From contig CAYWGR010000202.1 in NCBI GenBank assembly GCA_964458015.1, positions 1 to 9,701 of the forward strand: a stretch of DNA of 9,701 bases. The letters are read 5' to 3'. The stretch comes from CAYWGR01 sp964458015. Its GTDB lineage: Bacteria; Planctomycetota; Planctomycetia; Pirellulales; Thermoguttaceae. Shown piece after piece: positions 1 to 6,640 of this stretch (the stretch's first letter is position 1; every line of letters begins with the position of its first letter). Both the position numbers and the translations under genes were made by a program. Below the pieces are notes generated by a model that saw nothing but the letters and a program-made list of their open reading frames with translations, had not been told where the DNA came from and did no database searches.

Positions 1-656
1 AACGCGCCTTGGCTATTGAAACTGGCGAAGATCCCAAACGTATGAATGCTTTCCGAGACACCGCCGCACAGCGCCAAATCGCAATCGCCCAGCCGAAGCA
101 TCTGGACGCCTTGAATAATCCCTGCATTGCCCGCGGCACAGGCAGCGCCCAGTGTGTAATGCGGACCGGTGATGCGCAGGTTCAGCGAGACCTCGCCCGC
201 CGGATTATTCGCCACCGTGCGCGGATTGTGGTGGTGCGACCAGAACTGTGTGTCGTAGTCGTAACCCTTCAGAAGATAAATTTCGTTTTCGGTTTCAACA
301 TTGCCGTGCTCGGTCACGCCGACGTAGATGCCAACGGTCGAACGGTCAACCTTGTCCCAGTCCAGGCCGGAATCGGCGATGGCTTCATGGCTGCAAAAGA
401 TGCCGATGCTGCCCGCACGGGTTCCGCGGCGCACTTCCTTGCGCTTTTGATAGCGAAGCTCATCAAAATTGCATACGCCCGCCAAGGTAGCGCCGAAATA
501 GCGCGTTTCGAAGGCCGTCACTCCGCTGCGACCTTCGAGCAAGGCCTGGCGAAATTCGGGCAGGGAATTTCCGTTCGGCGCAGTCAGCCCCACGCCTGTT
601 ATCACAATTCGCTCTTGATGAGGCCGTTCCACGATAATCGCCCTAGCAGATGCCAT
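1..656 (-). CDS. beta-ketoacyl-ACP synthase, FabF-like, 3' end outside the window
   Basis: Partial gene; the first 218 codons are present. The family condenses acyl thioesters with malonyl-ACP in fatty-acid or polyketide synthesis in the cytoplasm. The start of the thiolase fold is visible (RIVITGVGLTAPNGN, about residues 16-30). The nucleophile motif is GAACAAGNAG with the likely catalytic Cys at residue 173, where FabF-type enzymes have a Cys in an ACxxG context. The two active-site histidines would lie beyond the window. The ATG at 656 is chosen because AGGTGG (664-669) sits 7 bp upstream. The stretch around residues 125-150, rich in Tyr, Asp and His (SHHHNPR), is not a feature I know from housekeeping FabF, so a specialised condensing enzyme is possible. 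It is transcribed away from the 1018 gene. The family call is firm; the pathway is unknown. Confidence 0.9.
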   Translation of the reverse strand, partial: MASARAIIVERPHQERIVITGVGLTAPNGNSLPEFRQALLEGRSGVTAFETRYFGATLAGVCNFDELRYQKRKEVRRGTRAGSIGIFCSHEAIADSGLDWDKVDRSTVGIYVGVTEHGNVETENEIYLLKGYDYDTQFWSHHHNPRTVANNPAGEVSLNLRITGPHYTLGAACAAGNAGIIQGVQMLRLGDCDLALCGGVSESIHTFGIFASFNSQGA

Positions 657-1017
657 TGCCAAACCACCTAGGCTACCGCGTTGCGGCCCAATTGGCAAGC
701 GGCTACACCTGTTGGGGCTACTACACGAAAAGGAGAATATTTACAATTTCCCACCTGTGAAGAGAAAGAAACCACCTTTAACTCAAACACCCCGCCACAG
801 AGGAGGATTTCACAGCAAGAAAAACTATTTCCATCGCGATACGAAAAAGACGCGGCAATAAAGCAATCCTAGGGACGAATAATTGCTTGGTTGCTTATCA
901 CTGTGCGGGAAAAGTCATTTGCATTCAATCGAATGCCCCCCCTATGTGGTGCATATTGCCGCCACAACCAAAAAAATGGCCTAAAAGTTGTGAAAACATC
1001 GAAAACGGGAATGTCGT
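657..1017. other. divergent intergenic region, no gene seen
   Basis: This 361-bp stretch separates the minus-strand ketoacyl synthase from the plus-strand gene at 1018. It is AT-richer than the flanking genes. It holds a possible minus-strand promoter (734-761), a 6-bp perfect inverted repeat GCATTC/GAATGC with a 4-nt loop (921-936) followed by a C-run, and a 7-bp inverted repeat AAGCAAT/ATTGCTT (861-867 and 882-888). No convincing plus-strand promoter or RNA gene was found. The only frame open here (681-872) begins with TTG, lacks a ribosome site and has a low-complexity product. Confidence 0.6.
734..761 (-). promoter_or_regulatory. possible sigma-70-type promoter for the ketoacyl synthase
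   Basis: On the minus strand, TTCACA (756-761) and TATTCT (734-739) are separated by 16 bp, about 80 bp upstream of the ketoacyl synthase ATG. They match the -35 and -10 consensus at 5 of 6 and 4 of 6 positions. The region is AT-rich, so a chance match is quite possible. Confidence 0.25.
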
Positions 1018-1659
1018 ATGGCTAAACCAATGACGGAAACCGATCTAAGAAGTCGTGTTCAGCGACATAATATCCTGCAAGCCGTGTCGGCCGTTGCAAT
1101 GGTGTTTGGAGCTATTGTAATGTGGCCCATCTCCTTCAAGCTCCTGAAATTTCTCATCAGGATGCCGCTCGAGTTGGCCGAGATCAAAAATGCTCTGACC
1201 ATCGCGACTTGTATCGCCTGGATCGGCATAGCCTTTCTAATGGTCGAAGGAGTGCGCTATTGGCGTCTCGTGGCTGCCGATCGAGAGGACGACAACAGTC
1301 CGGACATTACGGATATCGCCGATCTCTCCCAAGGCGGAGGCAGTATGAACGCTCAATTCGGCAATGTGCATGCCGCCTATTTTCTTACGAATATCATACT
1401 GGCCGCTCCCCATTTGACCGCGCAAGCCGTCTGTATTCCACGCCTGTTTATCCGAACAACGTCTTCGGCCTATGAACAAGCAGCAACGGTCTACAACCGA
1501 CTGGCCCGCGACCGGAAGTGGACGCCTGTCTCGGAATTGATCGATTACCGGGCCGGCGTATTTCTATTGGATCGCCTACGATTGATTTGGACCAATCTTA
1601 AAGACGGTGAAATGCAATTACGTATTCCGCCCGGCGATGGGCTTTCAGCCGGTTCGTAA
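1018..1659 (+). CDS. hypothetical membrane protein, 213 aa
   Basis: I do not recognise the family. The protein has two clear hydrophobic segments, at about residues 19-37 and 58-77, and a weaker third at about 118-140. An acidic linker (residues 87-103, with EDD and several Asp) and a short Gly/Ser stretch separate segments two and three. The C-terminal ~70 residues are soluble, with YNRLARDRKW and a Leu/Arg-rich helix-like stretch. No catalytic motif is visible. The ATG at 1018 is preceded by GGGA (1007-1010), a weak ribosome site 7 bp upstream; Met5 is an alternative start. Hydrophobic segments, sensible composition and close packing against the neighbouring stop support a real gene. It is the only plus-strand gene here and is convergent with the phosphoesterase. 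Confidence 0.7.
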   Translation: MAKPMTETDLRSRVQRHNILQAVSAVAMVFGAIVMWPISFKLLKFLIRMPLELAEIKNALTIATCIAWIGIAFLMVEGVRYWRLVAADREDDNSPDITDIADLSQGGGSMNAQFGNVHAAYFLTNIILAAPHLTAQAVCIPRLFIRTTSSAYEQAATVYNRLARDRKWTPVSELIDYRAGVFLLDRLRLIWTNLKDGEMQLRIPPGDGLSAGS

Positions 1660-1680
1660 CACCAACCGACCGCGACGGTT

Positions 1681-2697
1681 TCACCGATCAAGTTCAAAGC
1701 TGAACTGGTTGGCCGCATCGTCGATGTATTTGTCGAACAACGGAGAGTAGGATTTGACGCGGACCGTTTTGCCGTCAGGCAAAAATTCGAGAATGCGAAG
1801 GTAACCTTCTCCGCCCAGCGGGCGACCCTGATAATCGACCAGCATTTGAAATGTCGTTTTGCCGCTGTCGTTTTTGCTCGCGAGAAAGCCCGTGCAATTG
1901 GGCGTGTGGCATACGTGACCGTTGAAGGTAAACGCAAAATCATTCTTCCGGACAAGCTTCTGCCAAAGCTCTTCGCCGTCGTTCGCCGAACTACCCGAGG
2001 CATAAGTATGCGGGCTCCAGGTTTGCTTGTCCTTTTTCGCCGCGAAGTCATAACGGGTGCTATCGTCGTATAAATATGCATGAGTGGCCAGGATCGCCTT
2101 CCGTTGCGGATACTTGGCCAGTATGCTGTTGGCCCATTGCACGGTCTCGGGCCGCGGCCCCCATTCCAGTGCAAGTATGATCCAATCCGTTCCGCCGGCC
2201 GAAAACAGGTGGTAGCTGTTGGTGCTATCGCCGTCCTTCATAACGCCGCCGAATGTAGGCCAGTCCTTAAACTTACTCGGGGGAAAATACTTGTTCACGC
2301 CCGACTTGCCGGAAACCGTGTTGCCATGCGGCGTGTAATCGTGGTTGCCGGCCACCATCACATAGGGCACCTTGCCGTCAAGTTCAGTGAAGGCATCCTG
2401 AACTCGCTGCCACTCAAAATCCTTATCCCCGTTGGTGATGTCGCCAAGAGTCAACACATAGCGGATATTGAATTTGTCCTTGTTTTTCGCAATCCAATGC
2501 GTTTGCAGCGTTAATAGACCCGGCACTTGTTCCGCATAAACCTGCGTATCCGGCAGCAAGACCAAAGACCACGACCCCGGCACGAACTCCGGCGTTTTCA
2601 CAGATATCTTGGCGGGCGTCTGGCCATAAACCGCCGAGACGCAAACCCACGTTAAAACCGCCGACACACATAGCATATAGCGTACAAATTTACACAT
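1681..2697 (-). CDS. secreted calcineurin-like metallophosphoesterase
   Basis: Encodes 338 residues. Residues 1-25 form a signal peptide (Lys/Arg early, hydrophobic core, probable cut after VYG), so the enzyme should act outside the cytoplasm. The metallophosphoesterase blocks appear in order: PDTQ (Asp50, Gln52), GDxxN (Asp86, Asn89), GNHD (Asn118, His119), TH (His206) and GHxxH (His261, His264). The family hydrolyses phosphomono- or diesters with two metal ions; the substrate cannot be read from sequence. The first motif has Gln where classical members have His (DxH), a variant that may change the metal site. The ATG at 2697 is chosen because it has an excellent ribosome site and starts the signal peptide; the frame stays open to 2892, but that extension overlaps the SDR gene. 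It is last in a three-gene cluster, 29 bp after the SDR stop. Confidence 0.9.
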   Translation of the reverse strand: MCKFVRYMLCVSAVLTWVCVSAVYGQTPAKISVKTPEFVPGSWSLVLLPDTQVYAEQVPGLLTLQTHWIAKNKDKFNIRYVLTLGDITNGDKDFEWQRVQDAFTELDGKVPYVMVAGNHDYTPHGNTVSGKSGVNKYFPPSKFKDWPTFGGVMKDGDSTNSYHLFSAGGTDWIILALEWGPRPETVQWANSILAKYPQRKAILATHAYLYDDSTRYDFAAKKDKQTWSPHTYASGSSANDGEELWQKLVRKNDFAFTFNGHVCHTPNCTGFLASKNDSGKTTFQMLVDYQGRPLGGEGYLRILEFLPDGKTVRVKSYSPLFDKYIDDAANQFSFELDR

Positions 2698-2705
2698 GAG
2701 TGTTT

Positions 2706-2711
2706 TCTCCT
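2706..2711 (-). promoter_or_regulatory. ribosome binding site that fixes the phosphoesterase start
   Basis: AGGAGA on the minus strand lies 8 bp before the ATG at 2697, inside the gap after the SDR stop. It selects this ATG over upstream in-frame codons up to 2892, which would add 65 residues inside the SDR coding sequence and bury the signal peptide. Confidence 0.85.
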
Positions 2712-2726
2712 GATTCACTAAAAAAC

Positions 2727-3716
2727 TCACTTCATACCCACGGCTGCCAGTCGGCGCATCCCTTCGGCTGTCGATATTTTCGGCCGATAACCGAAATCTC
2801 GCCGAGCACGGTCGATGTTGAAATAATGTGATTGCGACAACTGCGCCGCAAGGAATCGGGTCATCGGCGGTTCGCCGCGAAGCCCCAAACACCGGTAAAC
2901 AGCTTCACACGCGGCACCCAAGAACCAGGCCGTGCGAAAAGAGCATGATTTTCGCACCGGCGGCAGATCGGCCAACGCCAAAAGCTCGTCGATCCACTGC
3001 CAACAGTTTACCGGCTCGCCTTGGCTGATAAAATACGCTCGGCCTGCTGCGGGCGAATTCAAGCCGAGAGCATCGGCCGCTTGCAAATGGGCCAAAGCGG
3101 CGTTTTCCACATATACCATATCGACCCGATTCGAGCCGTCCCCGATGCGACGCAAGCGGCCTGAGCGAGCTCGTTCGAGCAAACGCGGAATCAGATTTTG
3201 GTCTCTTGGCCCCCAGATCAAATGCGGACGCAATGAACACGTGGCCAAACCATCCTTCCCATTGGCCGCCAATACAGATTGTTCGGCCATCACCTTCGAA
3301 CGCGGATAATGGCAAAGCCAATGCTCGGGATACGGAGCCGACTCATCCACGTTCTCTTGGCTCCGGCCGTCGAACGTTACGCTAGGGCTGCTGGTATAAA
3401 CCAACCGGCCGACGCCGTGCTTTCGACAACCTTCGATAATAGATTGTGTGCCGAGAACATTGATTTCGTAATAATTTTTCCAAGGCCCGCCGATGCCGGC
3501 GATGCCGCCGACATGAAACACGGCATCCATCCCTTGGCAGGCGTCGATCATGGCCTTTTGGTCGCGCAGATCGGCGTGGACCATCTCAACGCCAAGCGAT
3601 TCGAGCGCAGGACACTTGCGACGGCTGATTGCACGGACGCGGTCACCCCGCGCAACCAATTGCTCCACGACATATAAGCCTAGAAAACCGTTCGCCCCCG
3701 TAACAAGTGCATTCAC
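2727..3716 (-). CDS. extended SDR, NAD(P)-dependent epimerase/3-beta-HSD family (OleD-like)
   Basis: Encodes 329 residues, usual length for an extended short-chain dehydrogenase. The N-terminus is a Rossmann strand and glycine motif TGANGFLG (residues 6-13). The catalytic set is visible: TSS at 108-110, Tyr137 and Lys141 (YxxxK). HVGGIAGIGG (68-77) and TSSPSVTFDG (108-117) resemble, from memory, the 3-beta-hydroxysteroid dehydrogenase and OleD branch rather than sugar-nucleotide epimerases. OleD reduces 2-alkyl-3-ketoacids in bacterial long-chain olefin synthesis. No OleA, OleB or OleC gene is in the window, so the exact reaction is open and I give no symbol. The start is GTG at 3716, 15 bp after the upstream stop, with only a weak GGGATGG ribosome site; the Rossmann motif begins directly after it. 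Coupled translation with the GYF gene is likely. Confidence 0.85.
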   Translation of the reverse strand: MNALVTGANGFLGLYVVEQLVARGDRVRAISRRKCPALESLGVEMVHADLRDQKAMIDACQGMDAVFHVGGIAGIGGPWKNYYEINVLGTQSIIEGCRKHGVGRLVYTSSPSVTFDGRSQENVDESAPYPEHWLCHYPRSKVMAEQSVLAANGKDGLATCSLRPHLIWGPRDQNLIPRLLERARSGRLRRIGDGSNRVDMVYVENAALAHLQAADALGLNSPAAGRAYFISQGEPVNCWQWIDELLALADLPPVRKSCSFRTAWFLGAACEAVYRCLGLRGEPPMTRFLAAQLSQSHYFNIDRARRDFGYRPKISTAEGMRRLAAVGMK

Positions 3717-3731
3717 TAGCGATCCATCCCG

Positions 3732-5522
3732 TCAGTTGAGCGGCGTCCATTCCTTGTCCATCTCTTTTTTGAGATCCTCGGTTTCCGCCTTGGCGGGATC
3801 GGAATCCTCGGCCGCAGGTTGCTTGTCGGAACTCGCTTCGGTGGGTGATGAATCCGGCTTCGCAACTTCAGCCTTGTCAGACTCAGCCTTGTCAGACTCT
3901 GATGAAGACTCCATCGAGATCGGCTTGACGGCCGGTTTCTCCTTCTTCGGCTCGTCACTCTCCGGCTTGGAGGCCGGCGTCTCGGCCGCCGGCTTCTCGG
4001 GTGAAAAATGTTTCGCCGATGACGACTCGTCCGTAGGCGATTCGAATTCGTCAAGACCGAAATCCGCTTCCGGCGTGCCGGGCTTGGGCTTGGGACGACT
4101 CTTCGTGGCCTTCTTTTTCGGCGCAAACGCGCCCGGCGGTGCCTTGGCGACAACCTGTTGAGCAACAATCAGCTTCGTGGGAATCTTGAAACCGGCCGTG
4201 GCCTCTTTGCCGAATGCGCCACCAGGTAAATCCAATTGCAGAAATTCAACGTTGCCGCCAGGCACCTCGAATGCCAGCACGTCTTCGGCCGTCTTCGAGG
4301 GTTCAATCGAAAACGGCGTCGGCTTGCCTAAGATCGAAGCCGCATCGATCGGTTTCGAAGAATACGTTTTGCCTTGGTCGTCCGTCAGTGTAACGCCCGA
4401 TACTCCCCCATCACGATTCCACGGCGAGAATGCCATCTTTTCCTTGGTATCCGGATTCTTAACCTCGACGGTAATCACTAAACGAGATCCGTTCGTATCG
4501 CTCGTATCGCGAACCAAGGACACGATCCGCACCGGCACATCGCCGACCACCATGCGTAATGCCGTCGCTGCGGCCGGATCTTCTTGATCGGGCTTTGGTT
4601 CCTCGGACTTGGCCGAAGCTAGCGGCTCCGGCTTTGCCGCTTGCTCTTTTTTCGCTGCCGTATCCGCTTTCTCGCTATTCTCATCCTTATTCTCAACGGC
4701 GGCGGAACTTAGCTTCTTCGATAAACCGGTCAAACCTCGGGGTTGCTTGACTTCGGCAATCTTCTTAACATCGGACGTGGCCAACAAGATGCCTGCAATC
4801 ACCACGCCCATAAGAACAAAGAGCAGTGCCCCGGCCATCATCATTTGCTGCTGACGCTTGCGCCGCGCATGCACCAGCAAGGACAGATTGCGAGCTTGCG
4901 GCGATAACTCCGTACCGGGCGGTTCCTTGAAAACATCCTCCGACATCGCTTCCTCATCCGCAGATTCGTCTTCCGAAACGAAAGATTCCTCGTTTTCCGC
5001 CGTCTCCGCGATACTTTCCGTTGATGGGGCAGTAGGCGGAAACACCCCCGGAGGACTCGGCGGCAAAGGTGCCGGAGCCATTGGCACAGACTCCTGGGGA
5101 TCATTTGGCGTTGCAAAAAAACTTGGCGGCGCGGATGGCTGAGGCGCAGACGGCGCGGGCGTCTCAACGCTGCTAGGCGCTATGGTTTCCGCCTGGGCAA
5201 AAAAACTCGGGGGAGGAGCCGGAGCCGGTTCCGGCGCTGTTGGCTGCGACGCCGATTGCTGCGGCACCGATTGCTGCGGCACCGATTGCTGCGGCACCGA
5301 TTGCTGCGATCCTGTTGGCTGCGGCGCCGGCGGCTTCGATGGCGATGCCGGCGCGGCTGTAAACAATCCTCGCACACGACTGGCCGACGCCCACGGCCCG
5401 GTTGGCCCGCGGCGAACGTGGTCGGTAGGCTGGATTTTCCCCTCGACCGCCATCGCCTTGAGTTGATGCGACGATAGCGGACCTAGTTCCCGACCGGCAA
5501 TCTCACAATACCACTCTTCCAT
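3732..5522 (-). CDS. GYF_2-domain single-pass membrane protein with Pro-rich and Lys/Glu-rich tails
   Basis: Encodes 596 residues. Residues 1-53 resemble a GYF_2 domain (EEWYCEIAGRELGP, then GPTGPW), a peptide-binding fold. Residues 58-170 are Pro/Ser/Gln-rich with four QQSVP-type repeats and two PPSFFA copies. Residues 170-205 are acidic. ARRKRQQQ (about 219-226) precedes one membrane segment (about 229-249), which by the positive-inside rule places the N-terminus in the cytoplasm and the C-terminus outside. Residues about 322-452 look like a folded beta domain (VRIVSLVRDT, LVITVEVKNP), and the last ~135 residues are low-complexity Lys/Glu/Ser/Pro. Such architecture suggests a scaffold rather than an enzyme. 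ATG at 5522 is chosen over the in-frame ATT at 5531. No standard ribosome site exists, only G6 directly upstream, which fits a leaderless mRNA. First gene of a cluster with the SDR and phosphoesterase. Confidence 0.85.
   Translation of the reverse strand: MEEWYCEIAGRELGPLSSHQLKAMAVEGKIQPTDHVRRGPTGPWASASRVRGLFTAAPASPSKPPAPQPTGSQQSVPQQSVPQQSVPQQSASQPTAPEPAPAPPPSFFAQAETIAPSSVETPAPSAPQPSAPPSFFATPNDPQESVPMAPAPLPPSPPGVFPPTAPSTESIAETAENEESFVSEDESADEEAMSEDVFKEPPGTELSPQARNLSLLVHARRKRQQQMMMAGALLFVLMGVVIAGILLATSDVKKIAEVKQPRGLTGLSKKLSSAAVENKDENSEKADTAAKKEQAAKPEPLASAKSEEPKPDQEDPAAATALRMVVGDVPVRIVSLVRDTSDTNGSRLVITVEVKNPDTKEKMAFSPWNRDGGVSGVTLTDDQGKTYSSKPIDAASILGKPTPFSIEPSKTAEDVLAFEVPGGNVEFLQLDLPGGAFGKEATAGFKIPTKLIVAQQVVAKAPPGAFAPKKKATKSRPKPKPGTPEADFGLDEFESPTDESSSAKHFSPEKPAAETPASKPESDEPKKEKPAVKPISMESSSESDKAESDKAEVAKPDSSPTEASSDKQPAAEDSDPAKAETEDLKKEMDKEWTPLN
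3868..3897. repeat. two perfect 15-bp tandem copies in the GYF protein gene
   Basis: TCAGCCTTGTCAGAC occurs twice head to tail (3868-3882 and 3883-3897). The unit length keeps the frame and encodes ESDKA twice in the charged C-terminal tail. This looks like a recent in-frame duplication. Confidence 0.9.
5251..5310. repeat. four 15-bp tandem copies in the GYF protein gene
   Basis: A 15-bp unit, ACCGATTGCTGCGGC, occurs four times without spacers. The two middle copies are identical; the first begins with G instead of A and the last ends GAT instead of GGC. On the coding strand it gives about four QQSVP/QQSAS repeats in the Pro-rich linker. Near-identical codons indicate recent slippage rather than selection on protein alone. 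Confidence 0.9.
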
Positions 5523-5529
5523 GCCCCCC

Positions 5530-5559
5530 AATATACCATCCCGAGCTTGGTTTTGGCAA
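5530..5559 (-). promoter_or_regulatory. promoter of the GYF-SDR-phosphoesterase operon, probably leaderless
   Basis: On the minus strand, TTGCCA (5554-5559) and TATATT (5530-5535) each match the sigma-70 consensus at 5 of 6 positions and are 18 bp apart. Only seven bases (G6 and C) lie between the -10 box and the ATG at 5522, so transcription would start at or next to the start codon. The inference is a leaderless mRNA, which also explains the missing ribosome site. Confidence 0.5.
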
Positions 5560-5617
5560 TCTTTTTTAGTGACAAAAAATCAAAACCATTCCAACCAGGG
5601 GAAACACAACCAAAAGC

Positions 5618-5658
5618 AAACCGCCCAGACAGCCGGAGGGCTGCCGAGGCGGTTTTTT
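5618..5658. terminator. two-tier hairpin, probable terminator after the PfkB kinase
   Basis: The outer stem AAACCGCC (5618-5625) pairs with GGCGGTTT (5648-5655). The inner stem CAGCC (5630-5634) pairs with GGCTG (5639-5643) over a GGAG loop, with a 4x4 internal loop between. On the plus strand it runs into T6 (5653-5658). On the minus strand it is followed by the T-rich TTTGCTTTTGG. It lies 32 bp past the kinase stop and before the operon promoter, so it probably ends kinase transcription and may work in both directions. Confidence 0.75.
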
Positions 5659-5689
5659 CGTCGTATTCAGCCATATAATCCGCCCGGAC

Positions 5690-6640
5690 CTAGATCCCGG
5701 CAAGTTTGGCCGTTTCCTCATAACTGCGCAAACCGGCAGTCGCACCGTAGCCGGTCACACAGCACGCACCAGTAGCGGCAGCCAGACGGCCGGCCTTTTC
5801 CACGTCCAAACCTCGCAAAAGACCGGTCAACAGGCCCGCAAAGAAGCTGTCGCCTGCCCCCGTGGTATCGACAACCGCGCCGGGCGGCGTCACGCAATCG
5901 ATCGAGACATACTGACCGGCCGCGGGGCTCAACAACGCCCCCTTGCTGCCGAGCTTGACGCCCAAAACGCCCGGCGCGCCGCATTCCCGGTACTTCTCGA
6001 TGATCTTGCGAGGATCTTCAATCCCGGTCTGATGAACCGCTTCGTTATGGCTAGGCACATAGACATCCAAATGCGGCAGGATGCGGTCCAAGGGTTGCAG
6101 CCCACCGCCCTCGCCGGCAGCGTCCAACGCTGTCTGGCAGCCGGTTTTCCGAATGGCTGCGAACACCTCCGGCAAGTCGCCTTCAAGGTTCGGCATCAGC
6201 GAGTAGTAGCCCACCAACACCATGCGGCTCCGGGCAAACAGATCGAGATTGTTGAGGAACAGCGACTTATCCATCAACTTCGGCGCACCGACGCAATGGG
6301 CGAAACTGCGCTCGCCGCACGGATCGATCAACACGGCCGTCGTGCTGGTGGCCCCCGTCGGATGTTCGAGCAACCGGCTACAATCCATCCCGCCCGCTTC
6401 CAATCGGTTGCGGATCACGGCCGACCAATCGTCCCGGCCTACGTAGCTGAAGGCGGAAACCTTCATCCCAAGCTTGGCCATCGCTATTCCCGAATTTGAC
6501 ACGATGCCGCCGGTAGTCACTTGGATCGGTTCGGCGATAAGCAGCTTGCCGCCGCCGATCGGAGCTTCCAACGGAACCGGACGAACCAGAATATCAGCCA
6601 CACAAGAACCGCACAGCACACAGTCGATGTCTTTGGTCAT
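5690..6640 (-). CDS. PfkB/ribokinase-family carbohydrate kinase
   Basis: Encodes 316 residues, standard for the family. These cytoplasmic enzymes transfer phosphate from ATP to a sugar or nucleoside hydroxyl. The N-terminal family signature region is GGIVSNSGIAMAKLG (44-58). The C-terminal signature is DTTGAGDSFFAG (258-269), with the anion-hole GAGD and likely catalytic base Asp264. The substrate (ribose, fructose, a deoxy-ketogluconate or other) cannot be decided. The ATG at 6640 is the first usable start; AGGAG (6656-6660) is 15 bp upstream, further than ideal, and a large hairpin precedes it, so translation may be structure-controlled. It follows the oxidoreductase after 229 bp, ends at a likely terminator, and probably belongs with the upstream sugar-regulator module. 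Confidence 0.92.
   Translation of the reverse strand: MTKDIDCVLCGSCVADILVRPVPLEAPIGGGKLLIAEPIQVTTGGIVSNSGIAMAKLGMKVSAFSYVGRDDWSAVIRNRLEAGGMDCSRLLEHPTGATSTTAVLIDPCGERSFAHCVGAPKLMDKSLFLNNLDLFARSRMVLVGYYSLMPNLEGDLPEVFAAIRKTGCQTALDAAGEGGGLQPLDRILPHLDVYVPSHNEAVHQTGIEDPRKIIEKYRECGAPGVLGVKLGSKGALLSPAAGQYVSIDCVTPPGAVVDTTGAGDSFFAGLLTGLLRGLDVEKAGRLAAATGACCVTGYGATAGLRSYEETAKLAGI

Noticed and set aside
1..656. Ketoacyl synthase as OleA partner of the OleD-like SDR
   Set aside because: OleA belongs to the FabH-like thiolase branch, while this protein follows the FabF pattern; it is also transcribed separately.
9..671. 220-codon plus-strand open frame
   Set aside because: It lies antisense to the ketoacyl synthase, whose catalytic motif and ribosome site are clear; its own product has no recognisable domain.
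681..872. 63-codon plus-strand frame in the intergenic region
   Set aside because: TTG start, no ribosome site, low-complexity product and no continuity with neighbours.
921..936. GCATTC/GAATGC hairpin as a terminator or riboswitch piece
   Set aside because: A 6-bp stem with a C-run and no T-run; no larger structure around it.
1664..1680. Hairpin AACCG/CGGTT between the convergent stops as a terminator
   Set aside because: The stem is only 5 bp and neither strand has a U-tract after it.
2698..2892. 65-residue N-terminal extension of the phosphoesterase
   Set aside because: It overlaps the SDR coding sequence and buries the signal peptide; the AGGAGA at 2706-2711 marks the real start.
3550..4161. 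203-codon plus-strand frame rich in Ser/Gly
   Set aside because: It is the complement of the low-complexity tail of the GYF protein and crosses into the SDR gene.
5251..5310. CRISPR-like repeat array
   Set aside because: The units are head to tail without spacers, in frame, and inside a coding sequence.
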